Assembly: GCF_963678635.1 (NCBI RefSeq)
Contig: NC_087066.1
Location: 63,122,282 to 63,186,281, forward strand
From: Symsagittifera roscoffensis
Lineage: Eukaryota; Xenacoelomorpha; Acoela; Convolutidae
Direction of reading: 5' to 3'
DNA: 64,000 bases
The translations under genes and the position numbers were made by a program. Numbering within the stretch: the first letter of the stretch is position 1; every line of letters starts with the position of its first letter. Positions 12,733-24,126 of this stretch are shown here, in pieces. The notes under the pieces are model-generated. The model was not told the DNA's origin, did not search any database, and was given only the letters and a program-made list of their open reading frames with translations.

Positions 12733-13723
12733 CCTTTCTGAGTTGACTTCAGGAATAGGCTCATTTGAACTGTTTTTGTAGTAGTTTTCTGAATTATTTG
12801 GGGATTGCGCATAATTTGAAAATCCTTCTGAAGTATTAGAAAGCTGAGAAACATTTTGGGGTGGTGAAATATGAAATTGTGTTCAAATGTTTCGTTGGCT
12901 GTGCGTGCTACTTAGGCAATTGAGTTCACTCAGTTCATTTAATTTACGCTTTGGCTATGGCGTAGAACTAATAATAGGCTGTATATCGGGGTTAAATGAT
13001 GTTGATTCCAATAAAGTCCTTAAGTTCATAGTTTCCTATCCGGTATCAGAACTTTGTTTTGGCGACTTATTTTGTTCAGATTTTCTGGTTGTAGAATCGT
13101 GGTTTGACATATGTTGATATCTACTAGATATCACTGGCCAATACGACTATTTTGCAAGTTCAGTCTTTTTGGGCTGATGAAAACTGTCAGTTTGTCGATT
13201 TGTTAGATGATTATAAAACCATCGGACATTGGATTAGTTGAAATTTCAGTAGCCAATTTTGGCATTGTATTTTTTTTGGGAATTATTCAACAATATGACT
13301 GCGGTGTAGCATTTTTTTTCTCTGAGGTTGCATCGTTTTCTATTTTACAGTTGACATCTATTACTTGTTCAATTATAGTAAATGGGCCAGATCTTAAATG
13401 TAGTAGCTCTTGGGACTTTAAAACTGTTTAGATCTATTTTCAAGCAATACTTTACTGCCAGTTTTGATTGGTTTGTCCAACTTATGTTGATTTCGGAAAT
13501 AATGCGCTTGATTAGTGACGCGGCGGCATTGTATAAAAGAATTGCTGTAAAATGTTTTAAAAAGATTCTCTCTCTTAAAAATTTCTGAAGATATTCGATT
13601 TTGGAGTAACTTATCGATTTTCTCATTTTTTGCACTTTCTTTACTATGAACATGAGGTGAAAGGCCAGTGCAAAATTCTGAGATGCATCGTTTATCATAA
13701 TCATGAAATAATCCTAGTTTTAA
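12640..13723 (-). pseudogene. Pol C-terminal remnant, unit 6
   Basis: The Pol tail carries an insertion of about 20 codons after the GPY/F linker (the SEQNKSPKQ-type stretch near 13060-13090) that units 2-4 lack. The full-length element has an ENKTIVQEQ-type stretch at a similar place, so units 2-4 probably lost it. Confidence 0.6.
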
Positions 13724-14321
13724 AAGCGCGCATTTGTTGGGACAATATTAAAAGAGTGTATATAGTTAACCAAAAAAAATTACTTTTGGACGGCGGAGGA
13801 AAGTAGAAATTTTACTTATTTTCAGCAAATCATCGGTTATGTGGTCCGTTGAATGATCAAAATCCATAATTTCACCTTTTTTGAGATCGGTGACTTTAGA
13901 CATTATTTTTTTTTAAATAATTGATTTTTTTTTGCAATTGCTGAAAACCATCAATTGGCCGAGGAAGGTTTTGAAGGTTGAGAAGTTTTTGAAAGAATGA
14001 TTCTGGGCTGATTTTTTGCTGCTTTATATAGATCAGATTCCGATAAAATTTATTTGCTTAAGATATGTTTTAGCAAAGCCAGCTGTTCAATTATAATTGA
14101 TATAATATTCTGTGTCGAGTTTGTTTTTACTGGCACGTGCCTACGGCAGTTGCGAGGGATTTTATTTGCAGTTTAAGATAATAGTGATACGCATGTTTGC
14201 TTATATTATACCCATATGTTTGAGTTTGCAAATAACCATATGATTTCATCATTTGGTGAGAGATTAGTAATTTAGTAGAAGCTTTCTTCTTGATGTTATT
14301 AACTTCTAAATGATTGAAATT

Positions 14322-14990
14322 ATGGCTGCAAAAAATGATAAAGATAACTGGCTCAAGTATCCAGGAAAGTTAGAGCTTCTAAAAATTTTTCCGTTTTGGA
14401 AAATAGGTGATGAGAAAAAAAAGGAGAGAAAAAAAATTTGATTTTTTGTATAATCAGATCTCTTTTTTTACGGGTCGAGTAATAAATATTGACGAACGAC
14501 AATTATTTGTTCTAGGTTCCGCTTTTGCGGGAAGCCGAATGGTGGTCAGCTCAAACAATGAAATTTAATTTGGATAGGAAGGCTGATATCACGTTTAATT
14601 GTTGGGAGGAAACTTACCAACTGTCTAGCAATTCGATAGAGATGATCGGTTTGCTCCATGGTGAGGATGTGAGTCTACTTTTGATCATTTGATTACAGTT
14701 TCATTACTACAGTTTTATTTTGACATCAATGTTCTTGTTTCGTTTAAAAACTAATGTTTTTTACTTTTCTTTTAGTTCTATAAAAGCATGTTTATGGAGA
14801 CCGGACGAGACAAACTAGATATGCTAAAAAGAATTAAAATTGCTTGGTGACATCCCGCGCCGGTATTGCACATAGTAGCCAAGCGCAAGCAACCAAAACA
14901 AAGAATCGACAAAGTGACTCTAGAAATTTTGTGTGCTTATGAAATTATACATGACATAGCAATAAGTTTTGAATCGAATTTGCCTGGACG
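14322..14990 (+). pseudogene. Antisense small gene, copy in array unit 7 with intact splice sites
   Basis: A WE...GED block in continuous frame (14603-14668) is followed by a GTGAGT donor at 14669-14674. The acceptor TTCTTTTAG is at 14767-14775 and exon 2 starts at 14776. The two exons are in the same phase (phase 0) and give GED joined to FYKSMFMETGRDKLDML. A TGA at the WW motif and an upstream frame break leave it non-functional. Confidence 0.55.
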
Positions 14991-14994
14991 AAAA

Positions 14995-15845
14995 ATATAG
15001 GCGCATGAAACATGAAAACGCGTTCTAATGCTCCGGTGGCTAGCGTGCTCCTTGGGCTATTGAGATCACTTAGTTCATTCAATATACGTTTTGGGTATGG
15101 CGTAGAACTATTATTAGGCTGTATATCAGGGTTAAATGATGTTGATTTGAATAAAGTCCTTAAGTTCATAGTTTCCAGTCCGGAATCAGAACTTTGTTTT
15201 GGCGGTTCATTTTGTTCAGATTTTCTGATTGAAGAATCGTGGTTTGACATAAGTTGATATCCACTAGATATCACTGGCCAATAGGAAGAATTTGCAAGTT
15301 CAATCTGTTTGGGCTCATTAAAATCGTCAATTTGTCGATTTGTTAGATGATTTTAAAAATCATTGGACATTGGATCAGTTGAAAATTCAGTAACCAACTT
15401 TGGCATTGCACTTTTCTTTGGGAAAAATTCAACAAAATGATTGCGGTGTATCATTTTTTCTCTGACGTTGCTTCGTTTTCTATTTTATAGTTGACATCTG
15501 TTACTTGTTCAATTACAGTATATGGGCCAGATCTTAAATGTAGTAGCTTTTGGAACTTTAAAAGCGGTTCAGATCTATTTTCAAGCAATACTTTACTGCC
15601 AATTTTGTTTGGTTTACCCAACTTATTTTGATTTCGTAAATAGTGCGCTTGATTAGTGACGCGGCGGCATTGTATAAAAGTAATGCTGTAAATTGTTTTA
15701 AAAAATTTCTCTCTCTTTAAAGTTTCTGAAAACTTATCAATTTTCTCATTTTTTGCACTTTCTTCACTATGAACATGAGGTGAAAGGACGGTGCAATACT
15801 CTGAGATGCTTTGTTAATCATAATCATGAAATAATCCTAGTTTTA
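14995..15845 (-). pseudogene. Pol C-terminal remnant, unit 7
   Basis: The first half of the Pol tail (15274-15000; ETMNLRTLFKST, STPYPKRILNEL) is fused to the end of the small gene exon 2 after a deletion of the HISPPQ...KRTN part. The GPY/F module near 15510-15580 and the integrase end near 15780-15840 remain. Confidence 0.65.
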
Positions 15846-16409
15846 AAAGCACACATTTGTTGGGGAAATATTGAAAGAGTGTATATAGTAAACCAAAAAA
15901 TTTTTTTTGGACGGAGACGTGATTTGGTCCGTTGAATGATCAAAGTCCATAAGTCCATAATTTCACTTTCTTAGAGATCGGTGATTTTAGACTTTATTTT
16001 TAAAAAATTATTGATTTTTTTTTGCAATTGCTGAGATGTAATAATTGGCGGAGGAAGGTTTTGGAGGTTGAGAAATTTTTGAAAGATTGATTCTGGGCTT
16101 ATTTTTTGCGTGTTTATATAGATCAGATTCCGATAAAATTTCTTTGTTTAAGACATGTTTTAGCAAAGCCAGCTGTTCAGTTATAATTGATATAATATTC
16201 TGTGCCGTATTGGTTTTTACTGGCACGTGTCTATGGCCGTTCGTAGGGGTTTTATTTGCAATTTAAGACGGTAGTGATAAGAATGGTTGCTTATAGTATA
16301 ACCATATTTTGAGTTTGCAAATAACCATATGGTTTCACCATTTGGTCAGATATTAGTTTTTAGTAGAAGCATTCTTCTTGAATTTATTAACTTCTAATTG
16401 ATTGAAATT

Positions 16410-16920
16410 ATGGCTGCAAAAAATGATAACCATAACTGGCTCAAGGATCCAAAAAATTTAGAGCTTGTAAAAAATATTCCGTTTTTGAAAATAAGTGATG
16501 AGAAAAAGGAGGAGAGAAAAAAAATTTACGAACTTTTTTTTGTATAATTTAGATCTCTTCATTTAACGGGTCGAATATTAAGCATTCACGAACGACAATT
16601 GTTTGTTCGAGTTCCGCTTTTGCGGGAAGCAGAATAGTGGTCAGCCCAAATAATAAAATTTTAATTGGATAGGAAGGCTGATATCATGTTCAATTGTTGG
16701 GAGGAAATTGACCAACTGTCTAGCAATTCAATAGTGTAGTGTTGATCGGTTTGCTCCCTGGTGAGGATGTGAGTATACTTTTGATCATTTGATTACGATT
16801 TCAAAACTACAGTTATATTTTGACATCAATGTTCTTGTTTCGTTTAAAAACTAATGTTTTTTACTTTTCGTTTAGTTCTATAAAAGCATGTTTATTGAGA
16901 CCGGATGAGAGAAAGGAGCA
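16410..16920 (+). pseudogene. Antisense small gene, truncated copy before env remnant 1
   Basis: The first exon starts MAAKNDNHNWLKDPKNLELV at 16410. The GED block with GTGAGT is near 16766-16773, and exon 2 starts near 16877. Exon 2 runs only through METGxxE before it is fused to Pol-tail and env sequence at about 16920-17020. Confidence 0.5.
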
Positions 16921-17019
16921 GAGGGTATGGCGTAGATGTAGTGCATGAAACATGAAAATGCGTTCTAATGCTCCGGTGGCTATGCGTGCTTCTTGGGCTA
17001 TTGAGCTTCTTGGGCTACA

Positions 17020-18746
17020 GTTCGAAGCAAGCTTACATGCTTCGAACTGCCGAAGTGGCACTTTTAACAAATCAATGTGAGTTAGAACGCTCCATGATTC
17101 TCAAGACTTTAAAGCTCTCTTTCGAAAGCCAGCGTTTAGCCGGCTATATTTTGACCCGGAGTAGGTCTATTTTTTTAGACCTCAAAGGCAATATCTGGTT
17201 CTACCACTGCCTGGCTCTACCACTGCCCAAAATTCTCTTCTCCATTACAATTAATGGATGCATGTTTTAATCGGATACCAATTATGTATCGCGAAAAAAT
17301 TCTTTTCCTCGACCTGATAACTCGACAAACTTTCAAATCGTTATATCAACAAGACTGCTCCGATAAGCATTTAAATGTTTATCAACCAGATGTTGATAAA
17401 GATAATTCTTGGATCGAACTCACATCCTCTATTACTAGAGTAATAGGTCCAGATCTTTTTAAGGCGAAATAAATTCAACGGCAAGTAAGAAACTCTCCTG
17501 CATCTAACCATCATGCTTCCATTTACACTTTTGCACAAATGCAAAAATTCTGGAGCATGATTACCGATCACTCTCAAATGAAGGGTATTTTACAAAAAGT
17601 ATCCCGAACTTTTCTTAATGCGAGAAAACAATTCTATCCGGACTCGAGTAGACAATACGGATCTACGCAAAACATACACATAGACTATCTTATCTCGCCT
17701 GATTTTTGGAAGAACGAGTACACTCGTATCTATGGTACAATACAGTACTATTTAAAAAAATGCGGAATAATATTCGCTTCTTTCCTAGTCGTCAAGTTTA
17801 TAGTCGACGCTCTTGTATTAGTTATAAAAGTTTTACACATACACATAGTAACCGGACAAACTTTTCATTTCGGAAAAATTATGTTAGCCGCCTCTTACAA
17901 TATACTTTTCACTACTGTAGTGACTTCAATATTCGCTCAAAATGAGAACGATCAAATATTTAGCATGATCATAGGCCTCAGGCACCTCAGCAAGAGGATT
18001 CTGAAAATGAAAATTAGGATATCAATTATCCTAGACTCCAACTAGACCATTACAAAAATCGACCCACTGTACCGGTCTAACTTAATTTATGTTTTAGGAT
18101 ATACCCGCTGATCTTCTTCAGACTCCACTTGAAGAAGACTTGCTTGCTTTCGAAAAGCTTCTGTCTTTAACTGACCTTATGGAAATGCCACCCAAAATAA
18201 TCAACCCGAGTAATCAGCCAAACGTGAATATCAATTTTACAATCCCAAAAATGGAAAACTCTAATGGCATTCAAAAAAGAAAAACTTTTTATCCGACCTT
18301 TCGAAATTCTCCCTTCTTCTTCAACTCGGCAACACCTAAATTCTGAAACAATAATTATTCACCAATCAGAAAATTTACAAGAACTTGAAACAAAAATCGC
18401 AATCCAAGTCAAAAAGGAACAAAACCTCAACCCCAGAAAACCGCCAAATGTTGATACCAGTTTAAATTACGCGCTCTCTCCATTTATCAACAGATTTAAG
18501 ATAAGATAGAAACCTATCACCTTTACCAAAACGGTAACGGTACCTACCGTCTAGTTAATCCACAACTCCCCCCAAATACAAACTCTAATCCTTGACTCCT
18601 ACACGGATCAAGTGCAAAAGAATTATATAAACGACTTTAATTGTATCAACCAAATGCGGAAAACTATAACAGCTCCCTGGGAAAAAAATAAGAATCTCAG
18701 CAACAAATATTTGAGCCTGAAAACCCAAGTGGAGGGAAACTATTAG
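17020..18746 (+). pseudogene. env remnant 1
   Basis: The remnant begins at the LRTAELALLTNQCELE block and runs through RIPIMYREKILFLDLI, the SWIELT block, the AQMQKFWSMITDHSQMKGIL block and the membrane anchor (IIFASFLVVKFIVDALVLVIKV, near 17765-17840). The stop is after SILDSN near 18043. The cytoplasmic-tail segment resumes after TTTTAG at 18096-18097 (exon start 18098) and ends VEGNY at 18746. A stop (TAA) at about 17470 and frameshifts break it. The N-terminal half of env is missing. Confidence 0.75.
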
Positions 18747-18938
18747 TTTCAAAACTATCAGTTAACCTCCGTCCTTTTTTTTGAATTTTGTATTCATTCA
18801 CATCCAACTATGATTTGGCCGCCGCCACCCTACAAGGTACGCATCTACAATTAGAGTTCAGTATTGCCGGTAAGTTTATTTGCCAAACTAAATTTGAAAA
18901 AATGTATTTTGTATTGTATTTCTTAAAAGTATCCAGCT

Positions 18939-19133
18939 GTGATTTGGCCGCCGCAACTCTACAAACCACTGCTCTGCTCTACATGCATCTTTTCTAAAAG
19001 ATGCAACCCTACGAAGCGAATACACGACAAGCAGCCATTCATCGACAGACTGCACTACAAGCCGCCAATTTATGAGCAAACTATCAAAATCAGAAACAAA
19101 AAACGTTACCAAAACTCTATTAAAATTTTTTGA
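18939..19133 (+). other. Conserved 64-codon ORF downstream of env, copy 1
   Basis: A plus-strand frame MIWPPQLYKPLLCSTCIF... ends NSIKIF with a stop. It lies between the env stop and LTR-B. It follows a possible intron: GCCG/GTAAGT at about 18868 and ATCCAG at about 18936. The same frame recurs at 23471-23665 and 39736-39933, but is broken in modules 3 and 4. It may be a small 3' gene or an alternative env end. No family is recognised. Confidence 0.3.
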
Positions 19134-19217
19134 TGTTTTATAAATTATATATTATGCTTTTAAATTTGTGTATATACTGGCATCGCCGTTTAACAATCAC
19201 CCTATAAAAAGGTTGGA

Positions 19218-19594
19218 TGTTCTGATTTGAAATCAGAAACACACATCTTAAACTTTTACCATATGCTAGCTTGAAGTCATGTGTTTGCTCGGTTGATAAA
19301 ACATCATCAAAAGCAAACATTTCGGCATATGTTCTCTCTTTCTGATTAGTTTAACCAACAGATGGAATGCTGAAAATAAAAATCTGTACGGTATATAAGC
19401 CAAGCGAAAATACACCATCACCATCACCATCACTATCACTATCACGTTCCAAATTTGATGTGTGTCTCCTATAAAAGATAAATTAAACTTATTTACGAGT
19501 GAAAGAAACTTTATCTGTTGAATAAGAATAGCAAAGTCTTAACAACTTTCAGAAAGACCCCTTATTCTAACTAGCTACTTATTTCTAACTAGCT
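19218..19594 (+). mobile_element. LTR-B copy 1 (plus orientation)
   Basis: The copy starts TGTTCTGATTTGAAATCAGAA directly after a purine stretch (AAAAAGGTTGGA), matching the start TGTTCTGATTTCAAATAGAA of the minus-strand element's LTR. A TATA box (TATATAA, about 19392) is followed about 20 bases later by a CACCAT/CACTAT hexamer run. The U5-like end CCCCTTATTCTAACTAGC is fused to small-gene sequence. Confidence 0.7.
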
Positions 19595-20663
19595 TTGACC
19601 AACTGTCTAGCGATTAGATAGAGATGATCGGTTTTTTCCCTGGTGAGGATGTGAGTATACTTTTGATCATTTGATTACAGTTTCAATACTACAGTTATAT
19701 TTTGACATAAATGTTCTTGCTTCGCTTAGAAACTAATGTTTTTTAACGTTATTTTAGTGCTATTAAAGCTTGTTCATAGAGAACGGACGAGAGAAACTAG
19801 CTATGCTAAAAAGAATTACGATGGCTTGGTGGCAACCCGAGCCAGTATTGCAGATAATAGCCAAGCAAGCAATCAAAACAAAGAATCGACAAAATGACTC
19901 TAGAAAAATTATGTGCTAATAAAATTATACATGAAATAGCAAATAGTTTCGAATCGAATTTGCCTTGGGGCAAAAAGTTTAGGCGCATGAAACATGAAAA
20001 TGCGTTCTAATGCACCGGTGGCTATGCGTGCTTCTTGGGCTATTGAGATCACTTGGTTCATTCAATATACGTTTTGGGTATGGTGTAGAACTATTATTAG
20101 GCTGTATATCAGGGTTAAATGATGTTGATTTCAATTAAGTCTTTAAGTTCATAGTTTCCAGTCCGGAATCAGAACTTTGTTTTGGCGGTTCATTTTGTTC
20201 AGATTTTCTGATTGAAGAATCGTGGTTTGACATAAGTTGATATCCACTAGATATCACTGGCCAATAGGAAGAATTTGCAAGTTCAATCTAATTGGACTCA
20301 TTAAAATTGTCGATTTGTCGATTTGTTAGATGATTTTAAAAATCATTGGACATTGGATCAGTTGAAAATTCAGTAACCAACTTTGGCATTGCACTTTTCT
20401 TTGGGAAAAATTCAACAAAATGATTGCGGTGTATCATTTTCTCTCTGACGTTGCTTCGTTTTCTATTTTATAGTTGACATCTGTTACTTGTTCAATTACA
20501 GTATATGGGCCAGATCTTAAATGTAGTAGCTTTTGGAACTTTAAAAGCGGTTCAGATCTATTTTCAAGCAATACTTTACTGCCAATTTTGTTTGGTTTAT
20601 CCAACTTATTTTGATTTCGTAAATAGTGCGCTTGATTAGTGACGCGGCGGCATTGTATAAAAG
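19595..20663 (-). pseudogene. Pol C-terminal and small-gene fragment, module 1
   Basis: Plus-strand small-gene exon 1 end (GED with GTGAGT near 19640) and exon 2 (about 19756-19975) are fused to the minus-strand Pol tail (20240-20000) and the GPY/F module (near 20500-20560). The segment stops at an abrupt joint near 20663 (GTATAAAAG then TTTTTGCGG) with env-leader-proximal sequence. The integrase end and the env leader are deleted. Confidence 0.65.
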
Positions 20664-20971
20664 TTTTTGCGGTTTATATAGATGAGATTCCGATAAAATA
20701 TCTTTGCTTAAGACATGTTTTAGCAAAGCCGGCTGTTCATTTATAATTGATATACTTTTCTGTGCCGTATTAGTTTTTACTGGCATGTCTCTACGGCCGT
20801 TGGTAGGGGTTTTATTTGCAATTTAAGAAGGTAGTGATAAGCATGTTTGCTTATATTATAACCATATTTTTGAGGTTGCAAATAACCATATGAGTTCACA
20901 ATTTGGTCAGATATTACTTTTTTAGTAGAAGCATTCTTCTTGATTTTGTTAATTTCTAATTGATTGAAATT

Positions 20972-21490
20972 ATGGCTGCAAAAAATGATAAACATAACTG
21001 GCTCAAAGATCCAGAAAATTTAGAGCTTGTAAAAAACATTCCGCCTTTGAAAATAAGTGATGAGAAAAAGGAGGAGAGAAAAAAAGTTTACGAATTTTTG
21101 TATAATTCAGATCTCTTCATTTTACGGATCGAATATTAAGCATTCACGAACGACAATTGTTTGTTCGAGTTCCGCTTTTGCGGGAAGCAGAATAGTGGTC
21201 AGCCCAAATAAAATTTACTTTGGATAGGAAGGCTGATATCATGTTCAATTGTTGGGAGGAAATTGACCAACTGTCGAGCAATTCAATAGTGTAGTGTTGA
21301 TCGGTTTGCTCCCTGGTGAGGATGTGAGTATACTTTTGATCATTTGATTACGATTTCAAAACTACAGTTATTTTTTGACATAAATTTTCTTATTTCGTTT
21401 GAAAACTAATGTTTTTTTACTTTTCTTTTAGTTCTATAAAAGCATGTTTATGGAGACCGGACGAGAGAAAAGAGGAGAGAGTATGGCGTA
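20972..21490 (+). pseudogene. Antisense small gene, copy before env remnant 2
   Basis: The first exon starts MAAKNDKHNWLKDPENLELV and is open for 55 codons (20972-21139). The GED block with a GTGAGT donor is near 21318-21325 and exon 2 starts near 21433. Exon 2 is cut off after METGRE and fused to env at about 21505. Confidence 0.5.
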
Positions 21491-21504
21491 GATGTAGCGC
21501 ATGA

Positions 21505-23278
21505 AAGGGCTAGAGTTCGAAGCAAGTTTACATGCTTTGAACTGCCGAATTGGCACTTTTAACGAATCAATGTGAGTTAGAATGCTCCATGATTCTCAAC
21601 ACTGTAATGCTCTCTTTCGAAAGCCAGCGTTTAGCCGGCTATATTTTGACCCGGAGTAGGTCTATGTTTTTAGACCGCAAGGCAATATCTGGCTCTACCA
21701 CTGCCTGGCTCTACCACTGCCCAAATTTCTATTCTCCATTACAATTAATGGATGCATGTTATTATCGGATACCAATTATGTATCGCGAAAAAATTCTTTT
21801 CGTCGACCCAATCACTCGACATACTTTCAAATCGGCAGATCAACAAGACTGCTCCGCTAAGCATTTGAATGTTTATCAACCAGATGTTGATAAAGATAAT
21901 TCTTGGATCGAACTCACACTCTCTATTACTAGAGTAATAGGTCCAGATCTTTCTAAGGCGAAAGAAATTCAACGGCAAGTAAGACACTCTCCTGCATCTA
22001 ACCATGATGCTTCCATTTACACTTATGCACAAATGCAAAAATTCTGGAGCATGATTACTGATCACTCTCAAATGAAGGGTATTTTACAAAAAGTATCCCG
22101 AACTTTTCTTAATGCGAGAAAACAATTCTATCCGGACTCTAGTAGACAGTACGGATCTACGCAAAACATACACATAGACTATCTTATCTCGCCTGATTTT
22201 TGGAGGAACGAGTACACTCGTATCTACCGTACAATACAGTACTATTTAGAAAGATGCGGAATAATATTCGCCTCTTTCCTAGTCGTCAAGTTTATAGTCG
22301 ACGCTCTTGTATTATTAATAAAAATTTTACACATACACAAACTAACCGGCCAAACTTTTCTTTTCGGAAAAATTATGTTAGCCGCCTCTTACAATATACT
22401 TTTCACTTCTGTAGTGACTTCAATATTCGCTCAAAATGAGAACAATCAAAATATTTAGCATGATCATAGGCTTCAGGCACCTCAGCAAGAGGATTCTGAA
22501 AATGAAAATTAGGATATTATTTATCCTAGACTCCAACTAGTCCATTACAATAATCGACCCACTGTACCGGTCTAATTTAATTTATATTTTAGGATATACC
22601 CGCTGGTCTTCTTCAGACTCCACTTGTTTTCGAAGGAGACTCGCTTGTTTTCGAAAAACTTCTGTCTTTAACTGACCTCATGGAAATGCCACCTAAAATA
22701 ATCAACCCGAGTAATCAGCCAAACGTGAATATCAATTTTACAATCCCAAAAATGGAAAACTCTAAAGGCATTCAAAAAAGAAAAACTTTTATCCGACTTT
22801 TCGAAATTCTCCCTTCTTCTTCAGCTCGGCAACACCTAAATTCTGAAACTATAATAATTCACCAATCAGAAAATTCACTAGATCTTGAAACAAAATCGCG
22901 ATCCAAGTCAAAAAGGAACAAAACCTCAACCCCAGAAAACCGCCAAATGTTGATACCAGTTTAAATTACGCGCTCTCTCCATTTATTAACAGATTTAAGA
23001 TAGAAATCTATCTTCCTTACCAAAACGGTAACGGTACCTACCGTCTGGTTAATCCACAACTCCCCCATCATCACATTTGTGTTCCAGCAGCCTTTATCAC
23101 CGCCCCAATGCAATCTCTAATCCTTGCATCCTACACGGATCAAGTAGAAAAAAATTACATAAACGACTTTAATTGTATCAACCAAATGCGGAAAACCATA
23201 TCAGCTCTCTGGGAAAAAAATAAGAATCTCAGCAATAAATATTTGAGCCTAAAAACCCAGGTGGAGGGAAACTATTAG
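21505..23278 (+). pseudogene. env remnant 2 (longest unbroken env frame)
   Basis: A 302-codon open stretch (21550-22458) covers the second half of the ectodomain, the membrane anchor and the post-anchor basic stretch. It ends QNENNQNI. The tail segment resumes at the conserved TTTTAG/GATATACC point (22593) and reads to VEGNY at 23278 with a frameshift near 22890. This is the best copy for family comparison of the C-terminal ectodomain. Confidence 0.75.
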
Positions 23279-23470
23279 TTTCAAAACTATCTGTTAACCT
23301 CCGTCCTTTTTTTTGAATTTTGTATTCATTCACATCCAACTATGATTTTGCCGCCGCGACCCTACAAGGTATGCATCTACAATTAGAGTTCAGTATTGCG
23401 GGTAAGTTAATTTGCCAAACCAAATTTGAAAAAATGTAATTTGTATTATATTTCTTAAAAGTTTCCAGCT

Positions 23471-23665
23471 GTGATTTGGCCGCCGCAACTCTACAAATCA
23501 CTGCTCTGCTCTACATGCATCTTTTCTACAAGATGCAACCCTACGAAGCGACTACACTACAAGCAGCCATTCATCGACAGACTGCACTACAAGCCGCCAA
23601 TTTATGAGCAAACTAACAAAATCAAAAACAAAAAACGTTACCAAAACTCTATTAAAATTTTTTGA
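23471..23665 (+). other. Conserved 64-codon ORF downstream of env, copy 2
   Basis: The frame and stop are the same as in copy 1 with only a few replacements. The flanking GGTAAGT (about 23400) and ATCCAG-like acceptor are also conserved. A 30-base segment around TGATTTGGCCGCCGC occurs twice, once on each side of the putative intron. Confidence 0.3.
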
Positions 23666-23749
23666 TGTTTTATAAATTATATATTATGCTTTTAAATTTG
23701 TTTATATACTGGCATCGCCGTTTAACAATCACCCTATAAAAAGGTTGGA

Positions 23750-24126
23750 TGTTCTGATTTGAAATCAGAAACACACATCTTAAACTTTTACCATATGCTA
23801 GCTTGAAGTCATGTGTTTGCTCGGTTGATAAAACATCATCAAAAGCAAACATTTCGGCATATGTTCTCTCTTTCTGATTAGTTTAACCAACAGATGGAAT
23901 GCTGAAAATAAAAATCTGTACGGTATATAAGCCAAGCGAAAATACACCATCACCATCACCATCACTATCACTATCACGTTCCAAATTTGATGTGTGTCTC
24001 CTATAAAAGATAAATTAAACTTATTTACGAGTGAAAGAAACTTTATCTGTTGAATAAGAATAGCAAAGTCTTAACAACTTTCAGAAAGACCCCTTATTCT
24101 AACTAGCTACTTATTTCTAACTAGCT
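23750..24126 (+). mobile_element. LTR-B copy 2
   Basis: This copy is nearly identical to copy 1 over its full length, including TATATAA and the hexamer run. It also has the same fusion to the small-gene segment (CTAGC then TTTGACCAACTG), so the whole module was duplicated after the fusion. Confidence 0.7.

Larger units (their letters stand above)
11358..13723 (-). repeat. Array A unit 6
   Basis: A 2366-bp unit. The env leader is at 11455-11538 and the small gene copy at 11954-12732, whose second exon is open from its acceptor. The Pol remnant at 12640-13723 is interrupted. Confidence 0.8.
1..15845 (-). repeat. Tandem array of about 2.3-kb retrotransposon-derived units (array A)
   Basis: Seven head-to-tail units repeat the same order read left to right: a plus-strand small gene, Pol tail and integrase C-terminal region on the minus strand, then the env leader exon on the minus strand. 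Unit boundaries are marked by the junction AATCCTAGTTTTAAAAGCGCG near 2083, 4403, 6737, 9069, 11357 and 13723, and a variant near 15845. At that point integrase sequence is joined to env-leader intron sequence. The last integrase copy, near 37960, reads through the same point without a break, so the junction is derived. The order matches 45190-47600 of the full-length element, so the unit is an amplified internal slice without LTRs, gag or env body. Confidence 0.9.
13724..15845 (-). repeat. Array A unit 7 (shortened)
   Basis: A 2122-bp unit, shorter because the region between the small gene exon 2 and the Pol tail has been deleted near 14990. The env leader is at 13820-13903, the small gene copy at 14322-14990, and the Pol remnant at 14995-15845. 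Confidence 0.8.

Noticed and set aside
1-15845. Regular repeats considered as a CRISPR or centromeric satellite array
   Set aside because: Units are kilobase-sized fragments of pol and env, not short repeat-spacer units. A centromeric role cannot be judged from sequence alone.
19411-19446. CACCAT repeats reading as a poly-His tag, suggesting vector contamination
   Set aside because: The run lies in non-coding LTR sequence in five copies, without vector backbone around it.
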